A stretch of DNA of 64,000 nucleotides from Terrimonas sp964445775 (GCA_964445775.1 CAYUMH010000004.1:62001-126000); one strand, 5' to 3'. Shown: positions 1-7,695, numbered from the stretch's first letter. Notes: a model not told the origin generated them from the letters alone. Translations and numbers: made by a program.

Positions 1-1334
1 TAAGGTCTTTCGGCATCGGGGCGAGACCGGCGTAACCTGAAAATACCCACAATAGTTAAAATATAAAATAACAGGGTGATAAACACCACATAGTCTAACA
101 ATAAACCGTATTTACCACTTAAACATAAAACACAGGCCCAGATACATTGTGCCCATAAAGCCCAGCCGGGAACATCGTTTTTATTGAGTATGGCCGCTTT
201 TTGTAAAAACAGTTTATCCTTGGCCATGGTGTAGTACACACGGGCGCCTGTTAGTATTAAACCATTATTACAACCAAAGGTGGATATCATAATGGTGATG
301 GCGATAACAACGGTACCTACACTGCCAAATATGGCGGTAGAGGCGGCAGTGCCAACCCTGTCCTCTGCGGCAAAGGCAATACTGTTAGTAATAGTACCAT
401 CAGCGGGGTAGGGTATGGCGCCCTCGGCAATAGCCGGTGTTACCGGCAATACAGCCATGTACATTAAATTGGTGAGTATATAAATAACGGTAACGATCAA
501 AGTGCCTAAAAACAGGCTGAGGCCTACATTGCGTTTTGGATTTTTTATTTCGCTGGCAATAAACGTTACGTTTTCCCAGGCTACGCTGCTGAATACCGAG
601 CCTACCATGGCCGAGGCAATAATGCCAATGGTTACCATGGTGGAAACCGGCGATGAAAAAAACGACCAGCCAACCTGTTTGCCATCTGCTATTACCGGGC
701 TGGTAGAAGAAAAGGAAAGGCCTGATGCCCAGTTAGCCTCCCATATACTGCCTTTGGCTGCCAGTAAAAAGCCAAATACAATTAAACCGAATAAGGAGAA
801 CAGCTTAATGAGTGTAAAAACTTTTTGTATGGTTTTGCCTTCTTTTACACCGCGGGTATTTATCCAGGTTAAAAATATGACCAGGGCAATGGATACCAGT
901 TGGGCGGGGTATAACTTGAACCAGCTGCCCAGCTCAAGTATAATATTTTCATCGGACATGGTGAGTGCCGGGATGAAGTAACCGGCAAACTTACTAAAAG
1001 CCACACCAACGGCGGCAATGGTACCGGTTTGTATAACGGAGAAAAAGCTCCAGCCATATAAAAAGCCGGTCAGCGGGTTATAAGCCTCTTTTAAAAAAAC
1101 ATACTGGCCGCCGGCTTTGGGAAACATGGAGGAGAGTTCGCCGTAACTTACTGCCGCAAATACGGTCATTAAGCCGGTGATAACCCATAATAAGATGAGC
1201 CAGCCACCCGAGCCTACGCTCCTGGCCATATCGGCGCTTACAATAAATATTCCCGAGCCTATCATTGATCCGGCAACGATCATGGTGCCGTCCATTAAGC
1301 TCATCGTAGGTTTTAAACCTTGTTCCTGGGCCAT
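1..1334 (-). CDS. APC-family amino acid permease (3' end outside window)
   Basis: The reading frame runs from an ATG at 1334 leftwards off the window with no stop, giving about 444 N-terminal residues. It is highly hydrophobic with about ten or more predicted membrane helices. The first helix carries the glycine-rich segment GSMIGSGIF typical of the amino acid-polyamine-organocation superfamily (APC/LAT type), and a later helix region contains ENVTFIASEIKNPKRN, as in SLC7-like members. It is expected in the inner membrane importing or exchanging amino acids; the substrate cannot be told from sequence. The C-terminus is missing only because the window ends. No clear TAnnTTTG promoter was seen upstream; the 244 bp to the next gene holds two short tandem tracts. 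Confidence 0.9.
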   Translation of the reverse strand, partial: MAQEQGLKPTMSLMDGTMIVAGSMIGSGIFIVSADMARSVGSGGWLILLWVITGLMTVFAAVSYGELSSMFPKAGGQYVFLKEAYNPLTGFLYGWSFFSVIQTGTIAAVGVAFSKFAGYFIPALTMSDENIILELGSWFKLYPAQLVSIALVIFLTWINTRGVKEGKTIQKVFTLIKLFSLFGLIVFGFLLAAKGSIWEANWASGLSFSSTSPVIADGKQVGWSFFSSPVSTMVTIGIIASAMVGSVFSSVAWENVTFIASEIKNPKRNVGLSLFLGTLIVTVIYILTNLMYMAVLPVTPAIAEGAIPYPADGTITNSIAFAAEDRVGTAASTAIFGSVGTVVIAITIMISTFGCNNGLILTGARVYYTMAKDKLFLQKAAILNKNDVPGWALWAQCIWACVLCLSGKYGLLLDYVVFITLLFYILTIVGIFRLRRSRPDAERP

Positions 1335-1383
1335 AGCAGTTTTTGTTTAGGCGTCAAGATAAGGAGTATTTTTGAGAGATAGG

Positions 1384-1452
1384 AATTATGCATGGGGAAT
1401 GAGGAGTGATGAATGAAGATTTATGAATTATGAATGATGAATTATGAATTAG
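1384..1452. repeat. Heptamer tract, ATGAATT type
   Basis: Seven-base units of the form ATGAATT/ATGAATG follow each other, most regularly at 1409-1452, with degenerate units before. The tract lies upstream of the permease gene and codes for nothing evident. Confidence 0.7.
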
Positions 1453-1532
1453 GTGTGGCCTGGTAAGCAAAGTGCTAAAAAAAAACAAACCCCGGATACA
1501 CCAGGTACCCAGGGCAATATTATCGCTATCAA

Positions 1533-1572
1533 TTCTTAAATCCTAAATCTTAAATCTTAAATCATCAATCCC
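1533..1572. repeat. Heptamer tract, TCTTAAA type
   Basis: About five consecutive 7-base units (TCTTAAA, TCCTAAA and variants) lie immediately downstream of the OmpH-like gene. They have the same period as the other tracts but an unrelated unit sequence. Confidence 0.7.
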
Positions 1573-1578
1573 TAGCCT

Positions 1579-2187
1579 CTACTTCTTATTCGCTTTATAC
1601 TTTTCGTTCAGGCCTTTAATAATATCGGCGGTAACATTAAAGCTGGAATCGCGGAAGTAAAATAAACCCGGATCATCGGAGAGGATATAGGTATAGTTGT
1701 ATTGGGTGTTGTACTCTTTTACATATTCCTCAATCGCCTTTTTAAGGGCCATTTTCTTTTGTATCACAAACTCATCATACTCCTGGCCTAAAGCGTTTTT
1801 GCGATTGGTCATGTTTTGTTCCAGGCCCTGTATCTCTTTTTGAGCGGCTTCGGCTTCCTGCTGGGTAATATCGGGTTTGCCCTGGTATTTGTTCTGGTAA
1901 AATAAAACACGGTCCTGGTAGTTTTTACCCAGGCGGTTCAGTTCCGCATTGATCGCATTTTCTTTCTTTGCCATTTCGGCCATGGCATCTTTTACCAGTT
2001 GTGTATTCTCCTGTATGGAGTCCATTTCAAAATAAGCTACACTAAATGGTTTGGCAGCCAGTAAAGAGTCTTTATTGGCCACTTTCTTTTGTGTGACAAC
2101 CGTTTTTTTACTACTAAAATGTAAATAAAACAATACCGCCACAGCTGCCAACAGGATAACATTTAATGCTAGTAAACCTTTGTTCAT
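1579..2187 (-). CDS. OmpH/Skp-family periplasmic chaperone-like protein
   Basis: A protein of 202 residues. The start is taken at the ATG at 2187; a TTG two codons upstream is possible but not needed. Residues about 4-24 form a hydrophobic signal or membrane anchor, followed by a long charged, helical, coiled-coil-prone region (roughly 65-150) rich in Lys, Glu and Gln, ending near YNYTYILSDDPGLFYF. That architecture (signal, long helical hairpin, C-terminal strand motif around YI(L/I)) is that of the OmpH/Skp family, trimeric chaperones that escort unfolded outer-membrane proteins through the periplasm. The N-terminal segment lacks a clear cleavage site, so it may be membrane-tethered. A TAnnTTTG promoter element lies about 40 bp upstream. 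Confidence 0.8.
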   Translation of the reverse strand: MNKGLLALNVILLAAVAVLFYLHFSSKKTVVTQKKVANKDSLLAAKPFSVAYFEMDSIQENTQLVKDAMAEMAKKENAINAELNRLGKNYQDRVLFYQNKYQGKPDITQQEAEAAQKEIQGLEQNMTNRKNALGQEYDEFVIQKKMALKKAIEEYVKEYNTQYNYTYILSDDPGLFYFRDSSFNVTADIIKGLNEKYKANKK

Positions 2188-2224
2188 GCACAATTTTTTT
2201 GCAAAGTAATTAATTGAAAGAGGG

Positions 2225-2232
2225 CAAAGATA
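2225..2232 (-). promoter_or_regulatory. Bacteroidota -7 element for the OmpH-like gene
   Basis: The minus strand reads TATCTTTG, matching the TAnnTTTG -7 consensus of the primary Bacteroidota sigma factor, 38 bp upstream of the ATG at 2187. No convincing -33 TTG was identified. Confidence 0.5.
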
Positions 2233-2292
2233 GGGGAAACGGTCACTTTAAGATACTGTTAACATAGTATTAGGGTATTACTAAATATGATG

Positions 2293-2613
2293 TTAAGTTA
2301 TCAGGTAGTTTTCTGCTATCTGTTCATCTGCCTCTGCCTGGCGGGCGGCCAGCTCCAGGGGAGCATTGGTATAACCAAAGCGCAGGCATTGATACAGGTA
2401 CAGCATAATAAATAGCGGAATACTTAAACGGCGGTATTGTTCCACATGTTTTAACTCGTGCCTTAGCCAGGCAGGGTTGCTTAAAAAATATGCCCTTGTT
2501 ACGCCATGCAGGTATATCGTATTGCCAATAACAATGGCGACGTTCCCGGCTTTGAGTTTCCTGGCTGCTATACAGGCAATCCAGGCCCTTTCCTTAATTT
2601 TTACTGATAACAT
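2293..2613 (-). CDS. Small HExxH protein, putative zinc metalloprotease-like
   Basis: A protein of 106 residues with an ATG start at 2613. The centre contains RHELKHVEQY, an HExxH zinc-binding motif, followed by a hydrophobic stretch (about residues 64-80) that could be a membrane segment. The acidic C-terminal region has a conserved-looking ELAARQAEADE. Similar short HELxHxxQ proteins occur in Bacteroidota and are often left unnamed or grouped with DUF4157-type predicted peptidases; this assignment is by motif only. A third zinc ligand might be one of the C-terminal glutamates (LELAARQAEAD), as in gluzincin-like folds. It has no signal peptide, and its substrate is unknown. Confidence 0.6.
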   Translation of the reverse strand: MLSVKIKERAWIACIAARKLKAGNVAIVIGNTIYLHGVTRAYFLSNPAWLRHELKHVEQYRRLSIPLFIMLYLYQCLRFGYTNAPLELAARQAEADEQIAENYLIT

Positions 2614-2759
2614 GTATACTTATTGATGCAGTAATAGCTTTTAACGTTGTATGAACCTGCAAACAGTTAAAAAGCAGGGACGGCCCTGGTGGAAGGGGTG
2701 AAGGTGAAAAGCTAAAAACCCGGTTATAATTGGTTATATTGCTTACAAAACACCCTGGT

Positions 2760-2978
2760 ATGAAATGGTTGAGTACTACCAATAAATGGAAACGGTATTT
2801 TATCTCCGGAATACTCTGTTGTATTACCGGCACCGTTATCTGTTATTATTTTTTAAGAGAGGCCTACCCCTGGCAATGGTCGGGGATATGGTTTGTATTC
2901 GGATTTTGCTGGCCCCCGGTAACAGAAACCCTGCGTAAATGGTATATAAAACTTACCGGCGGGGATATAAAAATTTAA
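2760..2978 (+). CDS. Small hypothetical membrane protein
   Basis: A protein of 72 residues starting at the ATG at 2760 (a TTG at 2730 would add ten residues). It has two hydrophobic segments separated by an aromatic, Trp-rich loop: about residues 15-31 and 37-54. The C-terminus is basic and amphipathic. No family is recognised. It is transcribed divergently from the HExxH gene. Codon use looks ordinary, but with so short a frame its reality is only likely. Confidence 0.45.
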   Translation: MKWLSTTNKWKRYFISGILCCITGTVICYYFLREAYPWQWSGIWFVFGFCWPPVTETLRKWYIKLTGGDIKI

Positions 2979-2999
2979 TTTCCGGCCTTCTTTCCTGTT

Positions 3000-3135
3000 C
3001 AGCAGGGCTATAAAGCTGAAGAGCTGCCTGATGTGGAGGGCTTGGTGCGTAACGCAGTGCAGCACCGGAGCGATAGCGGAGCCCGTAACAGCAGGTGACT
3101 GCCGCTGAGCAGCGTTAATGCTGCTGACAGCCCCT
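3000..3135. other. GC-rich segment with nested inverted repeats
   Basis: This segment is richer in G and C than the surrounding intergenic DNA. GGGCT (3038-3042) can pair with AGCCC (3080-3084), enclosing GGTGC (3044-3048) with GCACC (3062-3066). Downstream, AGCAGC (3108-3113) pairs with GCTGCT (3120-3125), and CAGCAG (3089-3094) could pair with CTGCTG (3121-3126). It could be a structured RNA or a REP-like element; no known RNA family is recognised, and it lacks tRNA features. Confidence 0.35.
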
Positions 3136-3289
3136 AATAATTTGAAAATTAGTTAATTAGGTAGTGTGCTAACAATTATAATACTGCTTTAAGCATTCCG
3201 TTTTTAGCTTTCGGCCTGGCAAAAATTCACCTCTTTTCCACGTTATTGTAAAATATGATTTCTTATTTCGTTATTAAGGTCGCTACCCT

Positions 3290-3297
3290 TACCTTTG
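3290..3297 (+). promoter_or_regulatory. Bacteroidota -7 element for atpD
   Basis: TACCTTTG matches TAnnTTTG, 29 bp before the atpD ATG. It is followed by CGGCCAAA, so TTTGCGGCCAAA is shared exactly with the atpG promoter near 16973. Confidence 0.65.
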
Positions 3298-3325
3298 CGG
3301 CCAAAATAAATACCTATCTATATAT

Positions 3326-4825
3326 ATGGCAAATACAGGTAAAATTAAGCAGATAATTGGCGCCGTAATCGACGTTCAGTTTAACGGTACACTTCCGGAG
3401 ATTTATAACGCATTGGAAATTACCAAAGCGAATGGTGATAAACTGGTTTTGGAAGTACAGCAACACTTAGGTGAAGACAGTGTACGTACCATCGCCATGG
3501 ACGGTACTGAAGGCTTGGTACGTGGTACCGAAGTAGTAGATACCGGCAAAGCTATTGCCATGCCAACCGGCGAGGCTATCAAAGGCCGTTTGTTTAATGT
3601 TACCGGTGATCCTATTGACGGATTGCCTGCTGTAAGTAAAGAAGGTGGCCGTCCAATTCACGCACAGCCCCCTGCATTTGAAAACCTGAGCACTGCTACT
3701 GAAGTACTGTTTACCGGTATTAAAGTAATTGACCTGATTGAGCCATATGCAAAAGGTGGTAAAATTGGTTTGTTTGGTGGTGCGGGTGTAGGTAAAACCG
3801 TATTGATCCAGGAATTAATTAACAATATTGCGAAAGCCTACTCAGGTTTATCAGTATTTGCCGGTGTGGGTGAACGTACCCGTGAAGGTAATGACCTGAT
3901 GCGTGAGATGATTGAAGCCGGTATTATGAAATACGGTGAGGCTTTTAAACACAGCATGGAAGAAGGTGGCTGGGATTTAAGTAAAGTGGATATGAAAGAA
4001 CTGGCTGATTCAAAAGCTACTTTCGTATTCGGACAGATGAACGAGCCCCCCGGAGCCCGTGCCCGTGTTGCCCTTTCAGGTTTAACTATTGCGGAATACT
4101 ACCGTGATGGCGACGGACAAGGTAAAGGCCGTGATATCCTTTTCTTCGTAGATAATATCTTCCGTTTTACCCAGGCTGGTTCTGAGGTGTCGGCCTTATT
4201 AGGTCGTATGCCATCGGCGGTGGGTTACCAACCTACACTGGCCACAGAAATGGGTCTGATGCAGGAACGTATCACTTCTACCCGTAATGGTTCAATTACC
4301 TCTGTACAGGCGGTATATGTACCTGCGGATGACTTGACCGACCCTGCTCCGGCTACTACCTTCGCTCACTTAGATGCGACTACCGTATTAAGCCGTAAAA
4401 TTGCCGACTTAGGTATTTACCCTGCGGTGGATCCGTTGGATTCTACTTCACGTATCTTAACGCCTCAGGTAGTGGGTGATGCGCACTACAACTGTGCTAA
4501 CCGCGTAAAATTAATGTTACAGCGTTATAAGGAGTTACAGGACATTATCGCTATCCTTGGTTTAGATGAGTTAAGCGACGACGATAAAATGACCGTAGCC
4601 CGTGCCCGTAAAGTACAACGTTTCTTATCACAGCCTTTCCACGTGGCCGAGCAGTTCACCGGTTTAAAAGGTGTACTGGTTCCCATTGAAGAAACTATCC
4701 GTGGCTTTAACATGATCATGGAAGGTGAAGTGGACGAGTATCCTGAAGCTGCCTTTAACTTAGTAGGTACTATTGACGACGCTATTGAGAAAGGTAAAAA
4801 ACTGTTAGCACAAGCTCAGGGTTAA
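3326..4825 (+). CDS. atpD: F0F1 ATP synthase subunit beta
   Basis: The catalytic subunit of the F1 head, which makes ATP from ADP and phosphate on the cytoplasmic side. The 499-residue protein is of normal length. The Walker A loop GGAGVGKT is at residues 151-158, the catalytic glutamate lies in GERTREG (E183), the Walker B strand reads ILFFVDN, and the C-terminal region carries DELSDDD, the equivalent of the DELSEED lever. It starts with ATG 29 bp after a TAnnTTTG element. Only atpC, after an unrelated four-helix-bundle gene, follows it; alpha, delta and the F0 genes are not in the window and gamma lies 12 kb downstream, so the ATP synthase genes are dispersed. Confidence 0.98.
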   Translation: MANTGKIKQIIGAVIDVQFNGTLPEIYNALEITKANGDKLVLEVQQHLGEDSVRTIAMDGTEGLVRGTEVVDTGKAIAMPTGEAIKGRLFNVTGDPIDGLPAVSKEGGRPIHAQPPAFENLSTATEVLFTGIKVIDLIEPYAKGGKIGLFGGAGVGKTVLIQELINNIAKAYSGLSVFAGVGERTREGNDLMREMIEAGIMKYGEAFKHSMEEGGWDLSKVDMKELADSKATFVFGQMNEPPGARARVALSGLTIAEYYRDGDGQGKGRDILFFVDNIFRFTQAGSEVSALLGRMPSAVGYQPTLATEMGLMQERITSTRNGSITSVQAVYVPADDLTDPAPATTFAHLDATTVLSRKIADLGIYPAVDPLDSTSRILTPQVVGDAHYNCANRVKLMLQRYKELQDIIAILGLDELSDDDKMTVARARKVQRFLSQPFHVAEQFTGLKGVLVPIEETIRGFNMIMEGEVDEYPEAAFNLVGTIDDAIEKGKKLLAQAQG

Positions 4826-4832
4826 TTAGCTG

Positions 4833-4861
4833 GTATATAGTATTTAGTATTGAGTATTTAG
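4833..4861. repeat. Heptamer tract, AGTATTT type (left flank of inserted gene)
   Basis: Four consecutive 7-base units (AGTATTT, AGTATTG and variants) start right after the atpD stop. The reverse-complement type (AATACTN) recurs at 5312-5341 on the far side of the four-helix-bundle gene. Confidence 0.7.
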
Positions 4862-4937
4862 AACAAAGTTGTTAATTTTAGATTAGCAGTACGCTAACCA
4901 ATAAATAACTGTTGTTTAAGTATTTAAAACGGGTACT

Positions 4938-5303
4938 ATGGGAATGCACCACTATAGAGAGCTAAGAATCTGGCAACGCTCTATGGAATTAGTAGTACAG
5001 GTATATAAACTATCGGCTACTTTGCCCAAAATAGAGCAGTTCGGTCTTCAGTCACAAATGCAAAGATGTGCAATTTCGGTTCCAAGTAATATAGCAGAAG
5101 GAGCCGGAAGGGGATCAAACAGGCAGTTCAAACACTTCTTAGCCATAGCGATGGGTTCTGTAAATGAACTACAGACACAGGTGGAAATCGCATATCGGCT
5201 GAACTACTTTGACGCAAGCAGTAAGGACGAGTTAACAAATGAAATTGTGCAGATATATAAAATGGTTTTGACGTTTTATAAGTCTTTAAAAAATGATGAG
5301 TAA
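4938..5303 (+). CDS. Four-helix bundle protein (23S rRNA IVS type) inside the atp operon
   Basis: A protein of 121 residues starting at ATG 4938 (a second ATG is two codons on). Motifs typical of the 'four helix bundle protein' or S23 family are present: YRELRIWQRSMEL near the N-terminus, SVPSNIAEGAGRGS at residues about 48-61 and the helical segment KHFLAIAMGSVNELQTQ after it. Family members were first seen as ORFs in 23S rRNA intervening sequences and are scattered singly through Bacteroidota genomes; some are linked to diversity-generating retroelements, but no reverse transcriptase or template repeat is seen here. The role is not established. It sits between atpD and atpC, 112 bp after one and 40 bp before the other, and is bracketed by facing heptamer tracts, suggesting it arrived as a unit. 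Confidence 0.9.
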   Translation: MGMHHYRELRIWQRSMELVVQVYKLSATLPKIEQFGLQSQMQRCAISVPSNIAEGAGRGSNRQFKHFLAIAMGSVNELQTQVEIAYRLNYFDASSKDELTNEIVQIYKMVLTFYKSLKNDE

Positions 5304-5311
5304 AACGTCTG

Positions 5312-5341
5312 CATACTAATATCTAAATACTGAATACTTAA
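5312..5341. repeat. Heptamer tract, reverse-complement AGTATTT type
   Basis: Four 7-base units of the form ACTAATA, TCTAAAT, ACTGAAT end two bases before the atpC ATG. They are the inverted counterpart of the tract at 4833-4861. Confidence 0.65.
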
Positions 5342-5343
5342 CA

Positions 5344-5601
5344 ATGAATTTAGAAATATTAACACCTGAAAAAAAGCTTTATAGCGGCGAAGTATACGGT
5401 GTACAGTTACCCGGTATAAGTGGTTTGTTTGAGGTTTTGGAAAAACACGCCCCGCTGATCAGTGCTTTAAAAGAAGGTAAGCTGAAGGTTATTAAAGACA
5501 AAAGCTTTAACGACGTAGCTTTCTTTCATATCCAGGGTGGTTTTGTTGAAGTACTCAACAACAAAGTAACCGTACTGGTTGAGGGTGCTACAGAAGCATA
5601 A
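5344..5601 (+). CDS. atpC: F0F1 ATP synthase subunit epsilon (short form)
   Basis: The central-stalk subunit epsilon couples gamma rotation to the c ring. The 85-residue protein contains only the N-terminal beta-sandwich: it opens with MNLEILTPEKKLYSGE and includes LPGISGLFEVLEKHAPLI. The C-terminal two-helix domain (roughly residues 90-135 in E. coli), which inhibits ATP hydrolysis, is absent. The stop is followed by proper terminators, so this is not a frameshift truncation. Short epsilon subunits are usual in Bacteroidota. ATG start at 5344. It closes the atpD operon. Confidence 0.95.
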   Translation: MNLEILTPEKKLYSGEVYGVQLPGISGLFEVLEKHAPLISALKEGKLKVIKDKSFNDVAFFHIQGGFVEVLNNKVTVLVEGATEA

Positions 5602-5629
5602 TGTGATAAATAATAAAAGTAAATACGAA

Positions 5630-5660
5630 CTGCTGTCTGTTATCAGGCAGCAGTTTTTTT
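5630..5660 (+). terminator. Rho-independent terminator after atpC
   Basis: CTGCTG (5630-5635) pairs with CAGCAG (5648-5653) in an interrupted stem with a TTAT loop, followed by seven Ts. Confidence 0.75.
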
Positions 5661-5668
5661 ATGGCAAT

Positions 5669-5700
5669 AAAAAAGGTTTCCTTGCAGGGAAACCTTTTTT
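5669..5700. terminator. Bidirectional terminator between atpC and the YegP-like gene
   Basis: A perfect 13-bp stem (5669-5681 with 5688-5700) has A-run and T-run ends, so it can end transcription from both sides: atpC from the left and the YegP-like gene from the right. Confidence 0.8.
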
Positions 5701-5722
5701 GTGAGAGATATGATTTTTGAGG

Positions 5723-6055
5723 TTATACTGTTTGGTCTTCAACCGGTGAAGCAGGGGCGTTTTCTTTTACTGAATCAATACCATTGTCGCGGCCCGATTC
5801 ACTTTCGTACATCTGGCTGCTGCCGATTATCTGGCCATTAGAAGCTTTTAAAGAAAAGTAAAACTTGCCATTGGTTGATGTTTTACGATCGAACCTGCTA
5901 TCGTCCTGTGCGTTTTTGCGAACCGAATCAATACCGTTTTCGCAACCTGCTTTGGCCGAATAGCCTTCGCTTGACAAAATAACCTGTCCATTGCCTGCTA
6001 AAAGATTAAACTGGAACTCACCGTTACTGCGTTTAGAAATTACAAATTTTCCCAT
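5723..6055 (-). CDS. YegP-family (DUF1508) tandem-repeat protein
   Basis: A protein of 110 residues made of two copies of a roughly 48-residue unit. Each copy has FQFNLLAGNGQVILSS or FYFSLKASNGQIIGSS followed by Y(S/E)...G.(E/D)NGIDSV. This F.L.A.NGQ(V/I)I..S pattern defines DUF1508/YegP, a small alpha-beta domain of unknown function common in Proteobacteria and Bacteroidota. There is no signal peptide, so it is cytoplasmic. ATG start at 6055. It is convergent with atpC across a shared terminator; 83 bp separate it from the upstream lipoprotein gene on the same strand. Confidence 0.9.
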   Translation of the reverse strand: MGKFVISKRSNGEFQFNLLAGNGQVILSSEGYSAKAGCENGIDSVRKNAQDDSRFDRKTSTNGKFYFSLKASNGQIIGSSQMYESESGRDNGIDSVKENAPASPVEDQTV

Positions 6056-6138
6056 ACAATTGATTTGTTTTTAAATGAATAAATAACACTTGTTTATGCT
6101 GTGGTTTGTAATGTATTAGAGGGCAATAAATATAGGTA

Positions 6139-6897
6139 CTACCTTATTCCGGTAGGAGTGGTAGTACCGCCCTGGCTTTGTTTTCTGCGTGCCAGTTCCT
6201 GCTCGGCATAACCAAATGCTTTTTTCATCATATCGGTTTTGCGGAACTCGTATTTGGTCCTTATCTTTTCTTCTTCCTGTGCTACCGATAAAAACATGGC
6301 ATCAATGGCCCTGGCCGATACAAAATCGGTTAAGCTGGTTTCAATAGGTTTGCCTATTAAAGGTATTTTATTGTAAATATTAGCCACATTGGCCCATTCC
6401 TTATTCGCACCGTTCAGTTTTACAGTACTGTCTACAATCGGCCTGAAAGCGTTCATTAAAGAGGCCGACATAGCCGTTTTAAAATAATCAGTCGCGGCAC
6501 GGGTATTATCGGTTACCAGTATATTCATCACATCGCGGAAATTCATACTCTTTACCGAGTTCAGGAAAATGGGTTTGGCCGCTACTACTGCCGAGGTCAT
6601 GGCATTGGTGAACTTGCTGGTCACCTGGTTTAATAAATTGCCCATGCCCAGGTCGTTTAAGGTTTTTTCTATCTTGGCTGCTTCACCGGGGAAGGCAAAT
6701 TTAACCAGGGGATTGCCGGAGTTAGGGTTGGCAAAAGCGTCAAAGCCGCTGAATAAACCCTGGGTCAATGCATCTTTCAGTCCGGTTGCCATTTCATATT
6801 CGGATGGCATAATAACCGATGCGATCTGTTTTAAGGTATCGCAGGACGAGAAGAATAAACAGGCACTTAATAAGCAGCTGAGGTACAGACGTTTCAT
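6139..6897 (-). CDS. DUF4197 lipoprotein
   Basis: A protein of 252 residues. The N-terminus is a lipoprotein signal, MKRLYLSCLLSACLFFSSCD, with the probable lipidated Cys in FSSC at residue 19. The body matches DUF4197 features: ATGLKDALTQGL near residue 39, KFAFPGEAAKIEKTL, a run of helices, then the C-terminal KYEFRKTDMMKKAFGY. The family occurs as envelope lipoproteins in Gram-negatives; its function is unknown. It has a TAnnTTTG element 94 bp upstream on the same strand. No neighbour suggests a pathway. Confidence 0.85.
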   Translation of the reverse strand: MKRLYLSCLLSACLFFSSCDTLKQIASVIMPSEYEMATGLKDALTQGLFSGFDAFANPNSGNPLVKFAFPGEAAKIEKTLNDLGMGNLLNQVTSKFTNAMTSAVVAAKPIFLNSVKSMNFRDVMNILVTDNTRAATDYFKTAMSASLMNAFRPIVDSTVKLNGANKEWANVANIYNKIPLIGKPIETSLTDFVSARAIDAMFLSVAQEEEKIRTKYEFRKTDMMKKAFGYAEQELARRKQSQGGTTTPTGIR

Positions 6898-6990
6898 GTG
6901 TAATTTTTACAGTTTCAAAAATGGTTTTACTATTAAATATCGGCTAGAGGGTAAGTTAAGGACGAGCGTTAACATCAAACAGATGTCAGG

Positions 6991-6998
6991 CAAATGTA
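6991..6998 (-). promoter_or_regulatory. Bacteroidota -7 element for the DUF4197 gene
   Basis: The minus strand reads TACATTTG (TAnnTTTG), 94 bp upstream of the ATG at 6897. Confidence 0.4.
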
Positions 6999-7057
6999 CA
7001 AGCTTAAAATAAATTATAAAAACAGGAAGGCGTTGTAAATAATACGTAACCGCTGGG

Positions 7058-7609
7058 TTAATTGGAACGCGGATCTACCGGGTAGTTCACCATCTGCCGG
7101 TATTCACCGCCCAGGGTTTTTAAAGCTTCCTGCCAGATAACGGCGTGGCCGGTCTCAAAGATCAGTTTCCGGGTAGCCGGCAGGGTGATCCAGGTTTTCT
7201 CCTCCATTTCCTCCTCCAGCTGACCCTTGCTCCAGCCTGAATAGCCTAAAAAGAAACGTATTTGTTTTGATTTTTTACGATCGGCCTGCAAGGCCCGGAT
7301 CATGGCTTCGTAATCACCGCTCCAGAAAACACCGGGCAATACTTCCACACCGCCCGGAATATCATCCGGTAACAGGTGTAAAAAATGCAGGCTGTTTTGT
7401 TCCACCGGACCGCCATAAAAAATAGGGAGGTCCAATCCTTCCAATGGCGGAAACAGGTCATCCAGTGTTTTTTTATAAAGCCTGTTTAATACAAACCCAA
7501 AAGTACCCTCCTCATCATGTTCACACATCAATACCACTGTCCGTTGAAAATTGGGGTCCTTTAAAAAAGGTTCAGCTATCAGTAATGTACCTTTTTCCAG
7601 TTCATTCAT
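7058..7609 (-). CDS. YqgE/AlgH family protein
   Basis: A protein of 183 residues, the normal length for the family. It begins with LEKGTLLIAEPFLKDPNF, contains EEGTFGFVLNR, then FYGGPVEQNSLHFLH and FLGYSGWSKGQLEEE, all hallmarks of YqgE/AlgH (DUF179). The family is cytoplasmic; AlgH was linked to alginate regulation in Pseudomonas, but its biochemical role is unclear. ATG start at 7609. It is transcribed divergently from the sensor kinase gene at 7790 with a short shared control region. Confidence 0.95.
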   Translation of the reverse strand: MNELEKGTLLIAEPFLKDPNFQRTVVLMCEHDEEGTFGFVLNRLYKKTLDDLFPPLEGLDLPIFYGGPVEQNSLHFLHLLPDDIPGGVEVLPGVFWSGDYEAMIRALQADRKKSKQIRFFLGYSGWSKGQLEEEMEEKTWITLPATRKLIFETGHAVIWQEALKTLGGEYRQMVNYPVDPRSN

Positions 7610-7695
7610 AGGCTAAAATTAATATGTTTTTTAAAAAGGGAAGTTAAAAAACTTTACTTCACCTGCCTGGCCGTGTAAAACCTGTATGAATGCTC

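Larger units (their letters stand above)
2979..3325. other. Gene-free stretch upstream of atpD
   Basis: This 347-bp gap holds a GC-rich segment with nested inverted repeats (3000-3135), a short AATTAGT-type tract (3138-3165) and the atpD promoter element (3290-3297). No open frame looks coding. Confidence 0.7.

Noticed and set aside
2853..3065. 70-residue frame on the minus strand
   Set aside because: It overlaps the small membrane protein gene and the GC-rich hairpin segment and has no protein-like features.
3000..3135. tRNA or known riboswitch in the GC-rich segment
   Set aside because: There is no T-loop (GTTCRANNC) or acceptor pairing, and no known riboswitch core can be seen.
4938..5303. 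Diversity-generating retroelement accessory gene
   Set aside because: The four-helix protein resembles such accessory proteins, but no reverse transcriptase, template or variable repeat is in the window.
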